From contig OZ026562.1 in NCBI GenBank assembly GCA_964020155.1, forward strand, positions 498,501 to 562,500: 64,000 nucleotides of DNA. The letters run 5' to 3'. The notes below the pieces were generated by a model that was given only the letters and a program-made list of their open reading frames with translations, searched no databases and was not told the origin of the DNA. The position numbers and the translations under genes are program-made. Shown piece after piece: positions 58,383 through 64,000 of the stretch (its first letter is position 1; every line of letters begins with the position of its first letter). Source of the stretch: Chondrilla cf. caribensis. Taxonomy: Eukaryota; Porifera; Demospongiae; Chondrillida; Chondrillidae.

Positions 58383-61069
58383 TTCACCTGATGTTCTTCA
58401 CAGACTGAGGTACTGCAGTACTGTTGATATACTCCATGCAGCTCATGTACACACTGGTAGGTCTGAACACCTTATTCCCAAACTGTAGGAATGCAGGGTT
58501 CATACATAATTAATACACAGAATTCCTAGATACATACACACTGCACTGGAAGGAGTGGCCCACATACCAGTTTTCCTGTAATGATAGGGGCCACCTCATC
58601 TTCATCATCAGACTCATCCCCACCTCTCACGTGGCTGTGGAGTGTCTGGTCCCTCAATACCGCAGCAATGAAACTCAGGTACATAGAGAGGTCTTCTTCG
58701 CTCATGCTAACTGGAACCAAGGGGGGACAGATGGACAAGTCAAGGAAGAAAAGAATAATTTCTTACATAGCAGAATCCCAGAATATATACAGCACCCTCT
58801 CCTCCACTCAGCACTGTCCCCTCCACACAGCACCACCTACATTCCCTCCACACAGCACCATCCCCTTCCCCTTCACACAGCACCACCTGCCTCCCCTCCA
58901 CTCAGCAACACCTACCTCCCCTCCACACAGCACCTACCTCCCTCCACACAGCATCATCCATCTCCCCTCCACACAACACCATCCCCTCCCCCTCCACACG
59001 GTACCACCTGCCTCCCCTCCACACAGCACCTGCTTCCCCTCCACTCAGCACCACCTGCCTCCCCTCCACACAGCACCTGCTTCCCCTCCACTCAGCACCA
59101 TCCCCTTCCTCTCCCACAGCACCACACCTCTCTACTCACTTAATTTATTCTTTGTTATTGTGAGAATAAAATGAAGTATCTCGAAAGAGGCAGGTAGTGC
59201 TAATGTCACATGATGACCATGTGACTCATCTAACAGTGCTGCTATGGTAGCAGAAGGGTTGATTTTCTCTTCCAACACCGGAATAACAAGATGGCTGACG
59301 TGGGAGCTGCTAGAATGGACGGACACAACTTCATCGATGAAGGAACATATTATTCTGTGTGGACAATGGGATAGCCTCTTCAAAGAGTTACCACATCATG
59401 TACACACATAACAGCAGTGTCATGGCAACCCGTCATAGTAACCCATCACACAGCACATAATGCACATACAGTACGTACTTATTGCAGTACATTGAATGGC
59501 GGCCAAACACAACTGTACGGAACCAGAGACCACATAAGTAGTACAATACACAGCGGATCACCTACACACCCACACACCCCACACACCCACCCACACACAC
59601 ACACCACACACACACACACACCACACACACACACACCTCTTGTCAGGCTGTTGGACCAAAAGTGGAGCCACAATGAGTCTGATCAAGCTCTCTGCTAAAG
59701 GAGTGGGGGCTATCAGAGAAGGTTGGTCTGTAGTGGGAACACTTGATTCCAGGACATTCCTCAGAGAGTCAAAGTATCCTGCAGACAATGTACAGATGCA
59801 CACATGGTGTACAGGTGCACACATGGTGTACAGGTGCACACATAGTGTACAGATGCACACACGGTGTACAGATGCACACATGGTGTACAGGTGCACACAT
59901 AGTGTACAGATGCACACACAGTGTACAGATGCACACACAGTGTACAGATGCACACACGGTGTACAGATGCACACACAGTGTACAGATGCACACACGGTGT
60001 AGGTACAGATACACACACGGTGTAGGTACATCTGGAGTACCGGTATCTCTAGTACACACAGAGTGTTGAAAGACCTTTGAGGAATTCCACATCAAACACA
60101 CGCTAGCATGTCTGGATATGGTCTTAAAGTGTAGGCAAGTACCTCAGAAAGCAAACGTATACAGCAAGTGTGTACAGTGGAACCTCTCTACTACATACAG
60201 CAAGTGTGTACAGTGGAACCTCTCTACTACATACAGCAAGTGTGTACAGTGGAACCTCTCTACTACATACAAAATTGTGGACATCTCGATGTTAAGGATT
60301 CTGACCATCCTGCGTCCCAGTGTAGTACTGTAGTGTACTACACACCCACCTTTCTGTACTACGAACTGCAAGATGGTCCCTACAAGAGACACGCCCTCTT
60401 CACTCATTGAGGAGTAGGTGTCGGGGTCCAGGAAGACTTGGAGCATTCTCAGAGGAATAGCAACTGGCCGCTGGTTAGCTCTGGGGAGGTAGCTGAAGGG
60501 GGATGTGTGCAAACAGAACAATAACAACACTACCAATAACAACATTTCTAAGTCAACAACAAGTAAAATAACAACAGCAACAAGGTTAAAAACAAAGTTA
60601 ACAACAAGAAAAGAACAGCAAAGTCACCAACAACAACAATGCTGAGGGCAAACTGTGATGAAAGATATTATGTAGGAGACAACAGCCAGAACTCACAAAC
60701 AACAGTGACCCAAAAGTTGTTTTATCAGATGGAGATGAGATTTGAGGCTCGGAGAGGACGAAATATGTCTTTTACGGGACAGCCACTTCTGACAAAGCAA
60801 TATCTGAGGAACAACCAATCAGATAACATCAATCCGTGTTCGAGTACATTTTACATGCGCAGTTCTTTCATGGCACACCGGTTGTGGGTGAATATTGAAG
60901 CATGTGAATGAGAATGCATGCGTCCATGCAATTCACATGAATTTGTTTTTTTTGTTAGGCTGGTTGTGTGTGTGCATTAAATTCACCCATTTCTAACCAA
61001 TAATTACTACACACTTGACACACAAATGTACACACAGAACATACTAAAATACCCCAACCCTGCATACAC

Positions 61070-61100
<31 letters not shown>

Positions 61101-61109
61101 CACACACAC

Positions 61110-61152
<43 letters not shown>

Positions 61153-62072
61153 ACACACACACACACACCAAGTATTCAGCATCTTCATAAAAGTTATAAA
61201 ACTGCAGAAAGTTGTAGGTCAGTTGGTAGAACATCTCGACAGTGCATGTGTCCAAATACCGAACTCCATCCTGGAAAACAAGCCTTAGATCCTGCTTCTA
61301 CATCGATGAAATGTACATATTAACGTACAGTAACTAAGTACATTCTTATATGTACAGCATGTACGTACACACAGGTCACTACGAATACTGAATATATTAT
61401 TTTCAGGACAGTACATATGCATGCATGTGCCATAAGCAGTACTGCGTATGTCATATACAGTACAGTGCATATGTACACACAAAATTGGTACTTTTCACTG
61501 TAAACTGTGTCAATAAAGAAAACAAGAGATATTCTCCAGTTAAGAGAGCCATTCTCCTTACAATCCGCTGTCTTGTCTTATAGCCTCTGTAAGCCGACTG
61601 CACGCACAGAGCGGCCATGACTTTTCTTCTTTGGACCTAAGAGGAGAGAACACGAACAAGACTCAGCAATACTGAGGAACAGTGGGACAGAGTTACTCGA
61701 ATACACATACAGACGTTACAGTATACGAACAATATTTAACTACAATCACCATAAATGGGGTCGAATAATACGTTAATTTAAACTTGAGTCAATTTGTATC
61801 TAATACTATGACCAAATTAATGAATATTATCTGAACCTCTCTAGTCTCTCTGTCCTTCTTGACTCTTTCCAATAAGATATCCTTCTCTTCCTACGTGAAT
61901 AAAAGCACGCAGGAGTCGATTAGACACAATTTCTTTCCAACCCTCATTGGGTATAATGGGCGACTAAATACTCCAACAATGGGCAAAAGCAACGCATACT
62001 GACCGTTTTAAACTTCCCTCCAAGAGCAACTAGAGGTTTTCTTTTGTACGAGCCATCAAACAAGGTGTTCAT
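53623..62072 (-). CDS. UBE3C: HECT-type E3 ubiquitin ligase UBE3C
   Basis: Recognised exons, from the start downwards: 62072-62004 ([20 protein letters not shown]), 61890-61837, 61636-61562 (IQ-like [17 protein letters not shown]), ~61272-61170, ~60494-60350, 59779-59637, 59355-59140, ~58712-58568, ~58490-58388, ~58240-58155, ~57910-57830, ~57535-57179, ~56985-56890, ~56700-56630, ~56505-56395, ~56062-55927, ~55815-55572, ~55493-55360, ~55215-55119, ~55055-54957, ~54638-54480, 54175-54043, ~53795-53623. The HECT domain shows [21 protein letters not shown]-like [27 protein letters not shown] and EIQVLISG. The catalytic cysteine is in [14 protein letters not shown], and the protein ends AGFELS. 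UBE3C extends ubiquitin chains and associates with the 26S proteasome. Start, order and end match the vertebrate protein throughout; some N-terminal exon edges are approximate. Confidence 0.92.
54213..54430 (+). repeat. (CA)n microsatellite (TG in UBE3C sense)
   Basis: CA tract with three near-identical blocks containing GCGCGCATGCACGCACGCAC, in a UBE3C intron. Confidence 0.9.
54650..54930 (+). repeat. GAGGTGTGTGGAGAGGTGGAGGTG-type minisatellite, UBE3C intron
   Basis: Irregular purine/GT-rich units of 20-30 bp between two HECT exons. Confidence 0.75.
56092..56272 (+). repeat. 24-bp minisatellite, UBE3C intron
   Basis: About seven copies of GGAGGTAGACCAGAAGTGGA plus GGAT, almost perfect. Open in several frames but intronic, since it follows a donor-like junction after the LIARSV exon. 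Confidence 0.85.
57927..58092 (+). repeat. (TG)n microsatellite (CA in UBE3C sense)
   Basis: About 165 bp of TG with AGTCAGTGTGAGTCAG interruption, ending in GCGTGCGTGCGTGC. It is opposite to the usual sense-strand bias here. Confidence 0.9.
59795..60030 (+). repeat. 19-20-bp minisatellite, UBE3C intron
   Basis: About twelve copies of GTGTACAGATGCACACAC(G/A) with GTGTACAGGTGCACACAT variants. Confidence 0.85.
60165..60345 (-). mobile_element. Dispersed repeat with three 37-bp tandem ends
   Basis: Three tandem copies of a 37-bp unit containing GTGTACAGTGGAACCTCTCT, then sequence ending CCCAGTGTAGTACTGTAGTG. It is related to 53195-53365. Confidence 0.5.
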
Positions 62073-62266
62073 GATAATAAATCTCGGATTATAAAAGTTA
62101 AACCAACCGTATACACTCAGCAGAGGAAGGTACGCAAGTACGCCGTGTAGACAAGATCGTATATAAAACGGAAAAACACGGAAAATATACAGATTAATAA
62201 TAGAACGCGGTACAAAGTGCAAGTGCAGTCTAGCTAGCTAGACTAAGTGCAAGTGAGAGTTATTAA

Positions 62267-62272
62267 TTTATT
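62267..62272 (-). terminator. Poly(A) signal of CARM1
   Basis: AATAAA on the minus strand, about 97 bp past the CARM1 stop and 195 bp before the UBE3C start codon, so the two same-strand genes are tightly packed. Confidence 0.5.
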
Positions 62273-62368
62273 TGCTAAATAAACTTAAGTGCGTCTTACA
62301 GATTTGCTACACGTTATTCGTACAGTCGTACTAAGGAGTGATAATTGCTCTTTTCTCTCATACACTCT

Positions 62369-64000
<1,632 letters not shown>

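Noticed and set aside
59478..59560. Extra UBE3C exon ([14 protein letters not shown])
   Set aside because: Exons 59779-59637 and 59355-59140 join in phase to give [15 protein letters not shown], matching the family without it.

Overview
This is animal nuclear DNA. The genes are intron-rich with short GT-AG introns, several of them encode extracellular EGF, DOMON and Ig modules on phase-1 exons, and the non-coding DNA is packed with (TG)n/(CA)n tracts, minisatellites and small dispersed elements. The gene repertoire and compact spacing fit an early-branching animal such as a sponge, but nothing seen here proves the phylum. All exon models were spliced by hand from GT-AG sites and reading phase. 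For the four longest models on the + strand the summed exon length is an exact multiple of three.

Layout. 1280-6203 (+) and 6534-15904 (+) are tandem paralogues (genes A and B). Each encodes a signal peptide, a mature N-terminal histidine followed by a copper-monooxygenase-like (BIM1/X325-like) module, two EGF-like modules and two DOMON modules. A (Gly-Glu)n insert splits the first DOMON. A ends in a GPI-type tail, B in a transmembrane helix. 16496-17971 (-) is a SREK1IP1-like splicing-factor partner. It is divergent from DBT (18008-21471, +), the E2 of the branched-chain keto-acid dehydrogenase complex, with only 36 bp between the start codons. 21521-33196 is a ~360-bp satellite array, interrupted at 30.1-32.0 kb by a tRNA-like SINE and a dispersed element, and ending at an interstitial (TTAGGG) tract with an inverted monomer piece behind it. 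33304-41765 (+) is CWC27, a spliceosomal cyclophilin. 42544-52868 (+) is an eight-Ig type I receptor-like protein with a long tyrosine-bearing tail. 53623-62072 (-) is the HECT ligase UBE3C, followed upstream by the 3' part of CARM1 (62369 to beyond the window end, -).

How the genes relate. The genes form no operon. SREK1IP1, CWC27 and CARM1 all bear on RNA processing, but this is probably coincidental. The standout is the A/B pair. It places, on one cell-surface chain, a candidate mononuclear copper site and two DOMON modules that keep the Met and His positions used for haem in cytochrome-type DOMONs. That suggests a self-contained redox ectoenzyme. The two copies share an upstream motif and a recent conversion tract, but differ in membrane anchoring and in the length of the Gly-Glu insert.
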